From assembly GCA_025765615.1 (NCBI GenBank), contig JAIVFJ010000101.1, positions 171,610-235,609 of the forward strand: DNA of 64,000 bases, given 5' to 3'. The notes beneath the pieces are model-generated. The model made no database searches and was not told where the DNA came from. It worked only from the letters and a program-made list of their open reading frames with translations. The stretch comes from Zopfochytrium polystomum (lineage: Eukaryota > Chytridiomycota > Chytridiomycetes > Chytridiales > Chytridiaceae). The position numbers and the translations under genes are program-made. Positions 46,063-56,486 of the stretch are shown here, in pieces. Numbering within the stretch: the stretch's first letter is position 1; each line of letters begins with the position of its first letter.

Positions 46063-48949
46063 ATGCCCCTGCCCTTCCACAACCACCACCACCACGAAGG
46101 CCCAGGCCCTTCCGCCCCGAGCGGCGTTACCGACGAGGGCCTCTTCAAAGTATTCACCGAGCTGAACGACCTCTCCGTCAAGTTCGGCGTCGAGCTGCCC
46201 CTCCCCAAGATCGCCGTCGCCGGCATCCAATCCGCCGGCAAGACAACCCTCATCGAGTCGTACCTCAGCCGCCCGCTGGGCCTGGCGTGCGAGGAAACGG
46301 GAACGCGCTGCCCCGTCAGCTACACGCTCATGTTCGATCGCAACGTCGAGGTCGGCACGCTGCAGTTCGAGATCGACGGCATCCCCCACGACGAGCGCTG
46401 CGCGCACACCGCCATCGAGCAACACATGGCCCGCATCAAGGACTCCCCAAGAGAGTTCACGAGCCAGGAGCTCAAGGTCGTCATCCGAGGCGCCAACCTG
46501 CCAAACATCCTGATCGTCGACCTGCCGGGCCTCCTCCCGGGTGAGGCGCCCAGGGCCGGTGCCGGCCCCGACCCGACGCGCTCCGAGACCATTGACCAGA
46601 TCACGGCGGGATACCTCCGCGACCCGTCGTTCCACGTCATCGTCGTCGTCAAGTGCACGGAGAGCGTCAGCACCATGATGGAGAAATCCATGCTCACGCG
46701 CCTGGCTACCGAGATCCGTCACTCGCGAGAGCCCGACCGAGAGTGGGCGAAACGCTGCATCATGGTGGTCAACAAGTGCGACACGTAAGCGCCTTTTTGT
46801 TTGCTTTTGTTTTTGTGTTTTGTTTGTTTTTGTGGTTTTTTTGTTTTTGCTCTGTGCATTTTCTTTTCTCATTTTTTTGACTCGTCCGCATTCCCCCCAA
46901 CAAAACCAAATCCACTCACTGACCCACCCTCCAAGCGTGTTCAATGGAATTTACAAGACCGATGCGGCCAACAAAATGTTCGAGCCCGTCATTAACAACT
47001 TTCCGATCCACTATTTCGTCGCCATGAAGCCGAGCGTTTTCATTCGCGGGGCAAACGGAATGACTGGCACCCAACATAGCACCTTTGACCGCGCGACCGC
47101 TACTTTCGAAGAAATCTGCGCCTACTACAAAAGCCTCGAGGAAAGCGAAGAAAATTACTTCGGAGACTGGATCCGTCGGCTCGACCAGCCACTGAAATGG
47201 AACATGCGAAACGAAAGCTACATTGGCCTCAAGAACGCTAAACTCGGCATCCACCAGCTTTGGCTGCAGGCACTTTCAAAGGCATACCCAGAGGTGATGC
47301 GCAAACTGACTTCCCGCATCAAATCGTGTGAGCAGGACCTCAGGATTGTCGAAGACAAGCTGAAGGTGGACAAGGGACCGCTTTCGGCTTCGTTTGATCG
47401 GTACATCGAAAAGTTCCTCGAGCAGATCAAAAGGATTCAAGTCGGCAAACCTCGTTCCAGCACTCTGATGGACGACGATTCGAATGTGCCGGTAGCCGTT
47501 TACCCCTCTGAAACCATCAGTAACTTTCAGCACATAGCCGTCGGTCCCGGATCAAACAAAAAATTCAACCCCGCGGATTTTGGGAGGACCTACAAGCAGG
47601 ACGTCGAGCAGTTCGAGGCCCTCGTCCGCAATTTTTACTTTTACATTTCCCCCGAGGACCTCGCGAGCGATCGGCACCTGGGCGTGCCCAACCAGGGCCT
47701 CGGAGAGGAGCTTACAATGCGTCAGGTTGCACTGGGCGGTATCCGGCGGCTCGCAAAGTGCCTTTCGTACATGATGCTCGCTTACACTACGAAGCTGGGT
47801 AGTACCAAGGAAGAGATGTTGGCCCTCGGCCAACGTGTGACGGGAAACCACTACGACGGCCACGAGGCGGTGCAGAACCTTGCACGGAACCACCTCCTCC
47901 AAAACGGGTCCGTGATGGAGTGGTTCTGCGAGTGCGCGATGGAGATCTATTCGCGGCACACGGACCTCGTGCACGAGTTCCTGTGGAGCCGCGACGGACT
48001 GACTATCTTTGGAGAGCACAACATGGTGTCGGTGGTCCACGCCGTGACCCAGGCCTACAAGGAGGCAGTCAGTGAGCTGTGCCTCAACCCGCTGAAGAAG
48101 TCGTTTAAGGAAGACTGCCGCAAGCTGGCCTTCTACATCCCGATGGACACGGTGTCGACTGACATCATCGCCTCGTGCATGTGTCGTGTGGACGCCACGC
48201 TGCACCACCCCTCAACGTACAGAAGCTCGGCATGGAGAACGGCGGGTGTGGCAGCCCCCGCGCTCCAGCAAATGACGATGATGGACGAGGAGACCTCGGC
48301 AGGCGACGACGGGGACCCCATGGTCCATTCGGTGGTCGACCGTGCCTGGTACGGCTCCGGGTGGAGAGGACCGAAGCGGGGGAACCACGGCGAGAAGCAG
48401 CAGCACCCGCAGCAGCGCGGGGGTCTCTACTTTGACGCGGACCGGAAGGACGACGCAAGCCCGGTCAACCCGCACACCCAGAACAAGATCACCGCCATCC
48501 TCCAGCTCTGCGGCGAGCTACAGCTGCACACAAGGCTGTTCAACGTGGCGGACCTCGTCGAGGGCGGGCTGGAGGAGGTGCTGCCGCAGCTGCCGTACGA
48601 CATGGACCCGCAGCGGGACATCAAGATCGCGCAGCAGCTGTATTTCTCGTCGACGCGGCACTTGGAGCAGAGCTTCCGACGCAGCGTCGAGTACTACCTC
48701 ATTCGGCGGATGGAAGAGGACCCGGACCGCGAGATCGAGAAGCTCATCAAAAAAAAACTTCAGGACTTCACGGGGGAGAAGCTGCTTAACATCCTCATGC
48801 CTGACATGGAGCTGCTGAAGAGGCGGAAGAGCTACCTCGAGGAGGAGCTGGCCAAGCTCCAGGCGATCATCCCGCAGGCTCAACTGTTGCTAAAGCAGCT
48901 GAGGCAAGACAACCAGTGGATGCGGGAAGGAGATGCGCTTTCGGCTTGA
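46063..48949 (+). CDS. Dynamin-superfamily large GTPase
   Basis: Two exons, 46063-46784 and 46936-48949 (911 aa). The G domain has all four motifs: G1 GIQSAGKT (residues 54-61), G2 Thr81 in GTRCPV, G3 DLPG (153-156) and G4 NKCD (237-240; TKLD in classical dynamins). The intron falls right after G4. The remaining ~670 residues are helical with no PH domain or proline-rich tail; a variable Gly/Gln/His-rich loop lies around residues 740-790, and the end has coil-forming GED-like sequence (RRKSYLEEELAKLQAIIPQAQLLLKQL). The N-terminus has HHHH just after MPLPFHN. It resembles stand-alone dynamin-like proteins more than Vps1 or Dnm1, which would give TKLD and higher identity; exact subfamily is not settled. 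Likely role is membrane remodelling or an Mx/GBP-like defence function; the context with ankyrin-GTPases makes the latter worth testing. Confidence 0.85.
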
Positions 48950-49880
48950 AGTAACTCTATCCTGGTGATTTAAAGATCTCTTTTGGGAGTTTTCAACCGT
49001 GTGTGACGTCGACGATGAAGGCCTATGTTTTTTTTTTTTGTTTTCGTTTTTTTTTCCTCCAAGAAGTATTTGGAGCGGCGAGTTTGAAGAAGAAATATTA
49101 AGAATCCCAACCCTGCGTTTTAAGTGACCATGCTAGGAAAAAGTGTAGTTTGAGTGTACTCGCTCCTGTGATAGAGAACTAAAGGAATCCGACACATCGC
49201 CCCATAGGGAGAACCGGGAACTGACTAGATTCGTCGAAAAGGGAGAACATAGGTGAAAGACCCGGCCACTGCGGGGAGACAATGAAGGGCACGCCCCAAG
49301 CTGTCCAGCGTGATACTCAAGTTCTAACAGACGTTGATTTCGAATCACATTGTATTTACACTGCGCTTTCTAGAAGTTTTTTACCCCTCACCAAAGGAGT
49401 AAATAATTATCATCACCCCAATAAGCATAGTAAAGTGAGGAGAGATGCCCGTCCTTTCGCGTTTGTGGGGTGCAGGGTCGCGCAATCACCGTAAGTTCCC
49501 CACCGCCACAGCCACCACCACCACCCGCACACACACACACACACGCATGCACGCCGTGTGTGAGGCAGACAAAACGGCTATTGCTGCGAAATGGGACGAG
49601 GAATCACTTGCACGAAATAAAAGTTTGTTGTTAACGTAGGAAAGAAGAAGAAGAAGAGAGCATACACGCGCGCGCGCCGCACGCGCATCGCAGAACGTGC
49701 AGTGTGCATTTTGATTGTTTGCGACGCGGCGACGGGCGGTGCCTATGAGAAGAAGGAAAATGTTCTGGATGGACAAGTACCCCGGCGCGGGTGGCGCTCG
49801 GCGGGAGCGCCTCCTGCCCTTCCCCCACCACCGCGTGACAGACCCCTCTCGCCTTGGCTTATTCTGGCGGGGCAAATGTT

Positions 49881-49958
<78 letters not shown>

Positions 49959-50131
49959 ACAAGACAGACAGAAATTCAGGCAGAACAGCATCGCGTGTTT
50001 GTCGCTGCTTTGCTTTGCTCTGTGTCGCCACCTTTCCAATCACCAACCACAAACCACCACCCAACGGTCTGGCGCGCAATTTGGAAATTTCTCTCTGGAA
50101 GAGCACTCGCTGCACACGCGCGTGCGCACAC

Positions 50132-50187
<56 letters not shown>

Positions 50188-50235
50188 ACATACACACACA
50201 CTCTCTCTCTGCCTCTCTCTGTCTGTCTTCTCCTC
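48950..50235. other. Intergenic with GA and CA microsatellites
   Basis: (GA)n at 49883-49957 and CA-rich repeats at about 50126-50205 precede the ankyrin-GTPase start, in the same order of repeat types seen near its paralogue. T runs lie near 49030. No gene is recognised between. Confidence 0.65.
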
Positions 50236-52746
50236 ATGTCGGCATCCTTCCGAAAGCGAACCGCCGTCCCTGTCATCGACGCCAGCTGCGCGTTCCTCTT
50301 TCAGGGCTTCACCGAAGAGCTCCACCGGCAGCTGCCTGGCACGACGAGCACCGGCCAAGAGCATGGAGCTGGCAGGGCCGCCAGCAATAACGCCTTCCTC
50401 CGCACTATGCACTCTTACCACGAGCAGCTCCAATCGAGCTCTTTTGACGAGCTGCAGCCCAGTGGCCAATTTGTCTTTCACGGCGTTGCCAGGTGATGCC
50501 CACTGGCACCTTCCCCCCGCCTCGTTTTACATTCTGACCGTCTCTATAGATTCGTCCGCGATGATTCGGCCGCCTTTGAAATCTACAAGCAGGTTGTGAA
50601 TGTGTACGAGTACAGGGACATATGCGTGATGCGAATGGTCAACCTTCAGAGAGCCTTTGGGCCGCAGTGGCCGGACGAGGACGTCTTCGCCACGCCGCTG
50701 GTCGTCGCCATGTTCAGTGGCAATGCCGACTTTGTGCGGTTCCTCCTCGCCGCGTGCTCCGACCGCCTCCCAAAATTCCCCCAGAGCGACTTTTTCGCCA
50801 ACCTCCGCCGCGCTGTGGACAGCCAGGGCAACACCTGCTTGCACCTCGCCGCCCAGTATGGCTTGGTCGAGTTCCTCGAGCTCCTGGTTCCCTTCATCCG
50901 CAAAGAACCTGCCGCGAGCGACGCCCTCGACTGCCCCAATCTGAGCGACCGCACCCCGTACGAAGTGGCCCTGAACGACGAAGCCCGCGCCTGCTTCCTC
51001 CTCGACTACTCAATTCAGGACGTCAACATTCTCGTCGTCGGCCCGTCGCAGCATGGAAAAAGCAGCTTCATCCGCCAGCTCATGCGGTGCGCCGAAAGGC
51101 CGATCGAAACGATCGTCGACGAAGTCCCTGTCGGGGACGGCAACGAAAGCACCACCGCCGAACCCAAACTCCACCGGATCCAAGGTTTCACGCTGTCCGA
51201 GTTCGTTCCTCTGGTGGGAACAGACCAGCAACGGCTGACGAAGCGGAAGCTTGCCGGGTTCAACTTGAAGCGTCTCATCGAGAAGCTGTCGCAAAGAGGC
51301 AAACTGAAAAATCAGGAGGACCTCGCGAAGATGGGTATAGCCACCCCTTGGATGTCCTTGGAACTTGTGCAGCTGGAATTCTTCAACAGGAGGTTGAACG
51401 TTAACATAATCGACACCCCTGGGCTTGTCGACACGGAAGAAGGCAGAAGCGAGGACTCGGACGCCATCGGCGACAACCACATGCACAAGGTTTTCAAGTT
51501 TCTCGCGCAAAACCAAATTGACGATGTCCACGCCGTCATTCTCGTGTTCAAGTTCGACTGTTCACTGTCCACTGAGATTCGGAGCGCCGTTGAATACTAT
51601 TCGCGCACGTTTGGCAAGGATCCGAGCCTGTTTCACGTTGTGTTGGGCAACTTTTTGATGCAGAAGCGCGTGGAGGCCATTTTGAAAAAAGAAGACCTTG
51701 AGGAAAAGGGGCTCCGAATCATGAGGAAACTGGGCCTTTCCCCCAATTGCAATTTTTATCTTACGGACACCATGCCAAGTCCTCTGGCGTACACGGAATG
51801 CAAACTTGTGGACTACAAGAGCGAGTTTTTTGCAAACGATGTCATTCATCGGATCATTGCTCGCATTTGGGAGACGGGCAAGACGCAGAGCCTCTGTCGG
51901 CAAGATCTGATATTCTACAAGACGCGTCGCATGGTTCAGTTGGACAAGCTCATCATCGGCAGTCTGGAAAGTCACTGCGACGGATTCACAAAGGGCATCG
52001 CCGTCAACAACAAGCTGCTCGAGGAAGTGATGAAGAGTATTTCGGAAAAATCGGTCCTTGTGACACGCGAAAAGCTGACGATCAGCAACCTCGAAAAGGA
52101 ACTTGGAGAAAAAGACAACGACGGAGACCCCGAATTCGCAAAGCTGAACCACTTCAAAGCGTGGCGCATCATCGGCCACCGCCACACTTTCGACCGCACC
52201 GTTCCGCCCGCCACGCCCATCTCGCGCGTCAAGCTGCACCGGCCGTCCTACAACTACTGGGAATCTGTGTCGCTGGACGCCACACCCGTGGCGGCGTTGC
52301 CCGGCGGCTCGTCCAACCAAGAGACGTGGGACGTCAAAGTCGACGACGGGCGGACGCCGCTGCGCTTCCGCGCGACCGCGTGCTCGAACTTTTTCGCCGG
52401 CATCGCCGCAGAGGCAGTGCTGTACGTTAGCAACCGCCGCTTCTTTGCACAAGACATTCGCGAGCTCCGCTTCAAACTCAAGGCCGCACGCGCGGCGTTG
52501 AAGAGAGCTGAACTGGAGCTGGACGAATGCGTCAACGACCGTCGCGTGAAGGAGTCGCACATGGAGGAGTGCGTGCTGATGGTGCAGAGGATCGGCACTA
52601 TCAAGGCATTCTTGAGCGAGCCGCACGTCCGCGCCGCCGGAGGTGCTTTTGACTGCCTGCAGGCTATCTATGCGAGGCAGGGGAAGACGGCCACGGAGGA
52701 TATTGCCGCCCTGTTCAATATGGTGCAGGCGGAGATGGCGCGTTGA
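50236..52746 (+). CDS. Ankyrin-repeat P-loop GTPase, intact
   Basis: Two exons, 50236-50492 and 50550-52746 (817 aa). Residues 1-85 are a leader (MSASFRKRTAVPVIDASCAFLFQG). Ankyrin-type repeats span about 110-235 (TPLVVAMFSGNADFVRFLLAAC; NTCLHLAAQYGLVEFLELL; RTPYEVALNDEARACF). A G domain follows: G1 GPSQHGKSS (250-258), G3 DTPGLVDTEEG (374-384), then hydrophobic strands AVILVFKFD and HVVLGNF. The G1 to G3 spacing (~120 residues) is long because of an insert. The C-terminal ~450 residues are unassigned, with a coiled coil near 710-770 (LRFKLKAARAALKRAELELDE). The G domain looks closest to AIG1/GIMAP-type or related septin-like GTPases, but a canonical G4 is not obvious. Function unknown; a repeat sensor joined to a GTPase is the architecture of many innate-immune proteins, which is inference. 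Confidence 0.85.
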
Positions 52747-53497
52747 ACACCCTGCGCTGAACGCTTCACCCCCTCGTTTGTTTCTTTTCTTCTTTGGTTT
52801 ATTGTTGATACTGTTCTTTTACTTTCATCATTTGGAACCCTGTGATTTTCAGATAAAAAAATATAGTCGTCTGCAGCTTCTGCTGTATCTTTCCAAATCC
52901 AGGGTTAGTATAGGCCCTGAAGCTCTCTGTGCACTGTACCACTCCAACCTCAAGCCTGAACTAGCGGAGCAACCGGAACTTGAGGCTATCAAGAACAACC
53001 TTGCTGCTCTTCAGCAAGAGGCCTAACGCCTTGATGAGCTACGTTGGAATATATCTATGTACATTTCATTCATTATGTAATTCCTTCCTTTTTTTGACAT
53101 GTTTTGATAACCTTTGTCTGCATATATTATTCCATAATCTTTATTTTTTCCAAGTGAATATTTCACCTTTGTTTTTCCTTTGCAATTTCTCACGTTCTCA
53201 TGTATATCTTTTGTAATATCCTTTCCTTCTTCATTAATTATAGGACCTTTGTATTTTAGTACTTGTTCAATTCTTTTAGTGTTCATTTTTTCTACTAATT
53301 CAATCATTATAGTTTTCTGGTTTAAAATGTCTAAAGAATTTATTCAATTTTTGAACGCGCACTAATTTAAACATTTGACTTCTTGAATTATGGTAATATG
53401 GAATCACCTCTTCAAGATCAAACACTAGCTCTTTCCAAGTCAGACTTTTCCGACAATATCTTTTTGTTGTCCAAGTATTTCAGAAGAGAAAAGCGCT
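52747..53497. other. AT-rich intergenic DNA with a dispersed repeat
   Basis: A short open piece at about 52895-53026 (GPEALCALYHSNLKPELAE ... LAALQQEA) ends in TAA and looks like a leftover protein end, not identified. The stretch 53087-53310 resembles 61508-61700 over most of its length (TTTTTTGACATG, CCTTTGCA, TTTCTCACGTT, CTTTTAGTGTTCATTTT in the same order). Confidence 0.55.
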
Positions 53498-53499
53498 TA

Positions 53500-53670
53500 C
53501 AGCGCTAGCCCGAAAACTTTGGTTTTCCAAGTCTTTTTGAGGTGGTTTCTACGTTGAATCAACGTGAAATGAATGTTAAATTAAAGTGCAAATGAACTTG
53601 CGTTTTTTTTTCAATTCCATCTGTGTCGGCAAAGTCGCAAAACCAACTCTCTCGCGAATCAATCAACAGC
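53500..53670 (+). repeat. Left terminal inverted repeat, ~170 bp
   Basis: It matches the reverse complement of about 56025-56194 with scattered differences, through AACCAACTCTCTCGC and ATCAATCAACAGC. Confidence 0.9.
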
Positions 53671-53749
53671 ATCCTCCACACCATCATCACCTCACTGTTA
53701 CTTGGACCATCTCGACGCTGCCATCTTCCCCACTGTCTTCCTGTCCAAC

Positions 53750-54911
53750 ATGAGCGCCTCCAAGAATGCACCCACAATCATTCCTGCCACTTTTTCTGCC
53801 ACTTACGTGGCATTGTTTGGAGAGAAGGAAACTTACGAGGTTCTCATCGCAGACATGAGGACTGCCACTCTTGAGGATTTGAAACGGGAGATCGCAGCAG
53901 TCTTCAACAATGAAGAAGTGACGGCTGAGACGATTAGGGAGCTGACATATCGGAAACCAAGTGACTCATTGCGAGATGGACAGCGACTGCTTCACACAGA
54001 ATCAGACATGACCCAGTTTCGAGCTTTCTACGGGAGATGCTGGAACCGCAGAGCAACCCGTCTTTGGCTTCTTCGATTCAAAACTGTTGCGATCACGTCT
54101 GTTCCTCTTGCCTCTTCCACCCCAACCAAGCAGGTTCGCACAACAGTTCAACTGGCGCTGCCGCCAAAGGCAAACAAGCGTCCACTTCAAGATGAGGAAG
54201 AGAGCGATGACGATACTTCTCGCAACAAGGAAAATGCCGATCCATCGGAGAAAAACATTGTGGAGAACACCAACAGTGTCCAGCTCGAGGAGACGATTCG
54301 TAGCATTCAAAAGATGTGGGGCTCAGCTGGTGGAGAGGTGGTGTGGAGATCGGGCAGTTTGGAGCTTCCTTGCGACGCTGAGATGGTTGCAATTTGGGCT
54401 CATTGCGTTGTAAGTGTATGCGCATCTTCCATGCACACCTTTCAGATTGGGATCTAACAGGCCTTCCCAGGTCAACAAGAAGATGGGAGCAACTCTGGAG
54501 AATCCTCCAGCAGCTCCCTCGTTTCGCGCTGAGAAAAAGAAGCTGAAAACAAGCCATCAAACTGGCCAACTGATCGCCGGCATTGTAGAGGGACTGACAA
54601 AGGGCTTGTCCGGTGTTGAACGACCAACTCCAAACACCAGCCCTGTGCCGTCAACCCCAACACCATCGCCGACATCGTCTTCATGGGTTTCAGCCCCATC
54701 AGCTGCACTCCACGGTACCTTCAATTCAATTGAAGAAGTCCTTGCAGAGGTTATAAGCGATGAGGATGACTTTGATTATTGCCTGCAGCAATTTCGCTAC
54801 CACCGAATATCTCTTTCATCGCTTCGTCACTTCAGTTGCGAGAAACTGGAAAAGGCTGGGGTAAAGATGGGATACGCTGTGGAAATACTCGCACTTGTGA
54901 ACAGGGGTTGA
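53750..54911 (+). CDS. Transposon accessory protein, SAM-like C-terminus, function unknown
   Basis: Two exons, 53750-54409 and 54471-54911 (366 aa), joined in frame by GT-AG ends. Residues 1-100 look like a compact fold starting with a possible ubiquitin/PB1-like strand-helix pattern (YEVLIADMRTATLEDLKREIAAVFN ... IRELTYRK). A central part is acidic and polar (DEEESDDDTSRNKENADPSEKN) and then Pro/Ser/Thr-rich. The last ~50 residues (YCLQQFRYHRISLSSLRHFSCEKLEKAGVKMGYAVEILALVN) have the helix spacing of a SAM domain, in which GVKMGYAVEIL would be the GI..G.R..I helix. No catalytic residues are evident. A role in assembling or regulating the transposase complex is inference. It lies entirely between the inverted repeats. 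Confidence 0.75.
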
Positions 54912-54927
54912 AGATTTATTTGATGAA

Positions 54928-55949
54928 TCAAGGGGTGTAACCAGAGTGCGCAATAATATCCCTCGCCTTTTCTGCAGTGACTGTGTCGCAAACCGTCAAG
55001 ATTAGATCATGCCGATCAAGGACATCAGCAAAGTCTGCCTCCAAGCGTCTGAATCTAGCTTTGATAATGGAGAACACCTCCTCGATGGGGTTAAGAAATG
55101 GAGAGTACACAGGAAGAAAAATGAGTCTAACACCATGCTCCTCACACGCACGTGCTGCTCGCTCGTCATGGTGAATGCAAGCATTGTCCATTACCACCAT
55201 GTCTCCTGCGCGCATCATTGGGAGAAGGACATTTGTGAGGAAGTCAACAAAGATGTCAGCAGTTGAAGATCCATCCACTGTGGACTTGGCTACGATCCCA
55301 CGCTTGCTGAGGGCAGCAATGAGCGTGGTGCTCTGGCCTCGAACACCAGTTTGAACCACTGATGCCCGATCCCCACGAGTTGCATAGCCGTAGCGGCGAC
55401 AGAAGGATTTGTCATCTACTTGTGTCTCATCAACGAAGACGGTGCGATCTGCATCAATCTCGAGAGCCATCATTAGTCGGAAGGCTTGAACAGCTTCCCC
55501 CGACTGCTGTTTGAACTGTACTGAAAGCTATCACAGCATTCGCAGCAAGGATCGTAAGAATGTGAAAGGAGTGTGCTAGGAAGCTTTACCTTCTTTCTCG
55601 TCATCCCAACGTACGACATGCCGTTCTGAATTACTTTCACAGAAACGTTGGTGTGAAGAGTGTTGCTGATAACATCAGCAAGCTCGTCCTGATGGATAGA
55701 TGAGTTTGCCTCAATGGTGTCACGGAGAATCTGAATATCTGCGCGGGTAAGGCTGATCTCACGCCCCGACCCTTGCCCTTTTGGGCCTGAATGAGTTCCC
55801 CACTCTGCGTAGGCTTTCAGAATGTTTCGAACTGACTGCACGCTGACGCTGAACAGCGAAGCCAGCTCGGCTGCTGTCTTGTGATGCGGTCCTCGTGAGA
55901 GGGCATGAACCCTTTCCCTTATCTGGTTGCTAATTCGCACACCTCTCAT
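54928..55949 (-). CDS. Tc1/mariner (DDE_3-type) transposase
   Basis: Two exons, 55949-55590 and 55515-54928 (315 aa), phase 0 with GT-AG ends. The first exon holds a helix-turn-helix DNA-binding part: HHKTAAELASLFSVSVQSVRNILKAY, then a second recognition domain with IHQDELADVISNTLHTNVSVKVIQNGM. The second exon holds the DDE core: VFVDETQVDD (first Asp), VVMDNACIHH (second Asp), and LPVYSPFLNPIEEVFS whose Glu residues supply the third acid. These are the standard Tc1/IS630 motifs. The frame is intact. The next ORF faces it from the other side with stops 16 bp apart. Confidence 0.92.
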
Positions 55950-56024
55950 GACAGTTGAGGATGGTGAGGTGTTGCGATAACTGGTGCAAGGCGGCAAGAG
56001 ACAGTGGCGACAGTGGCGACAGTG

Positions 56025-56194
56025 GCTGTTGATTGATTTGCGAGAGAGTTGGTTTTGTGACTTTGCCGACACGGATGGAATTGGAAAAAAACTCAAGGTC
56101 ATTTGCACGTTAATTTAACATTCATTTCAAGTTGATTCAATGTCGAAACCACCTCAAAAAGACTTGGAAAACCAAAGTTTTCGGGCTAGCGCTG
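56025..56194 (-). repeat. Right terminal inverted repeat, ~170 bp
   Basis: Partner of 53500-53670. The transposase promoter must lie in or beside it, since the transposase ATG is only about 75 bp inside it. Confidence 0.9.
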
Positions 56195-56371
56195 TAATCC
56201 TACTTCAGTTGATAAACTCATGTACTTTGTTCGACATCCTGATAAATTTCGGAAATTTTCAAAGAATCAATATCAGGGTAAGCATCTCCCCATTCCTGAC
56301 ACTACTCTGTTTCATACATTTGTTAATTAACATATACCCATCCCCCACGCAAAGATAATATAAGATATGGG

Positions 56372-56439
56372 AAGGCTACGCCTTACCACCTCGCCTGCGA
56401 GGATATTTGTAATCCAGCACCCCAGAGGGGAGCTGGATT
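56372..56439. other. Three adjacent perfect hairpins
   Basis: In 68 bp there are three palindromes: AAGGCTACGCCTT (56372-56384), CCTCGCCTGCGAGG (56389-56402) and AATCCAGC...GCTGGATT with an inner CCCC/GGGG (56411-56439). They sit just beyond the 3' end of the minus-strand RepHel gene, where a Helitron would have its terminal hairpin. No CTRR end is confirmed. Confidence 0.75.
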
Positions 56440-56486
56440 AAACTTAATTAAACTTTATTTTTGCAACTTTTGCATTGCTGATGCAA

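Larger units (their letters stand above)
53500..56194. mobile_element. Two-gene Tc1/mariner-like DNA transposon
   Basis: Long inverted repeats bound the element and both ends begin CAGCGCTAGCCCGAAAAC directly after a TA dinucleotide (53498-53499 and 56195-56196), the Tc1/mariner target duplication. Length is 2695 bp. Inside are two convergent spliced genes: a DDE transposase on the minus strand (54928-55949) and a second gene on the plus strand (53750-54911), with 16 bp between their stops. Both frames are undamaged, so the copy may be active. Ordinary Tc1/mariner elements have one gene and are shorter. Confidence 0.9.
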
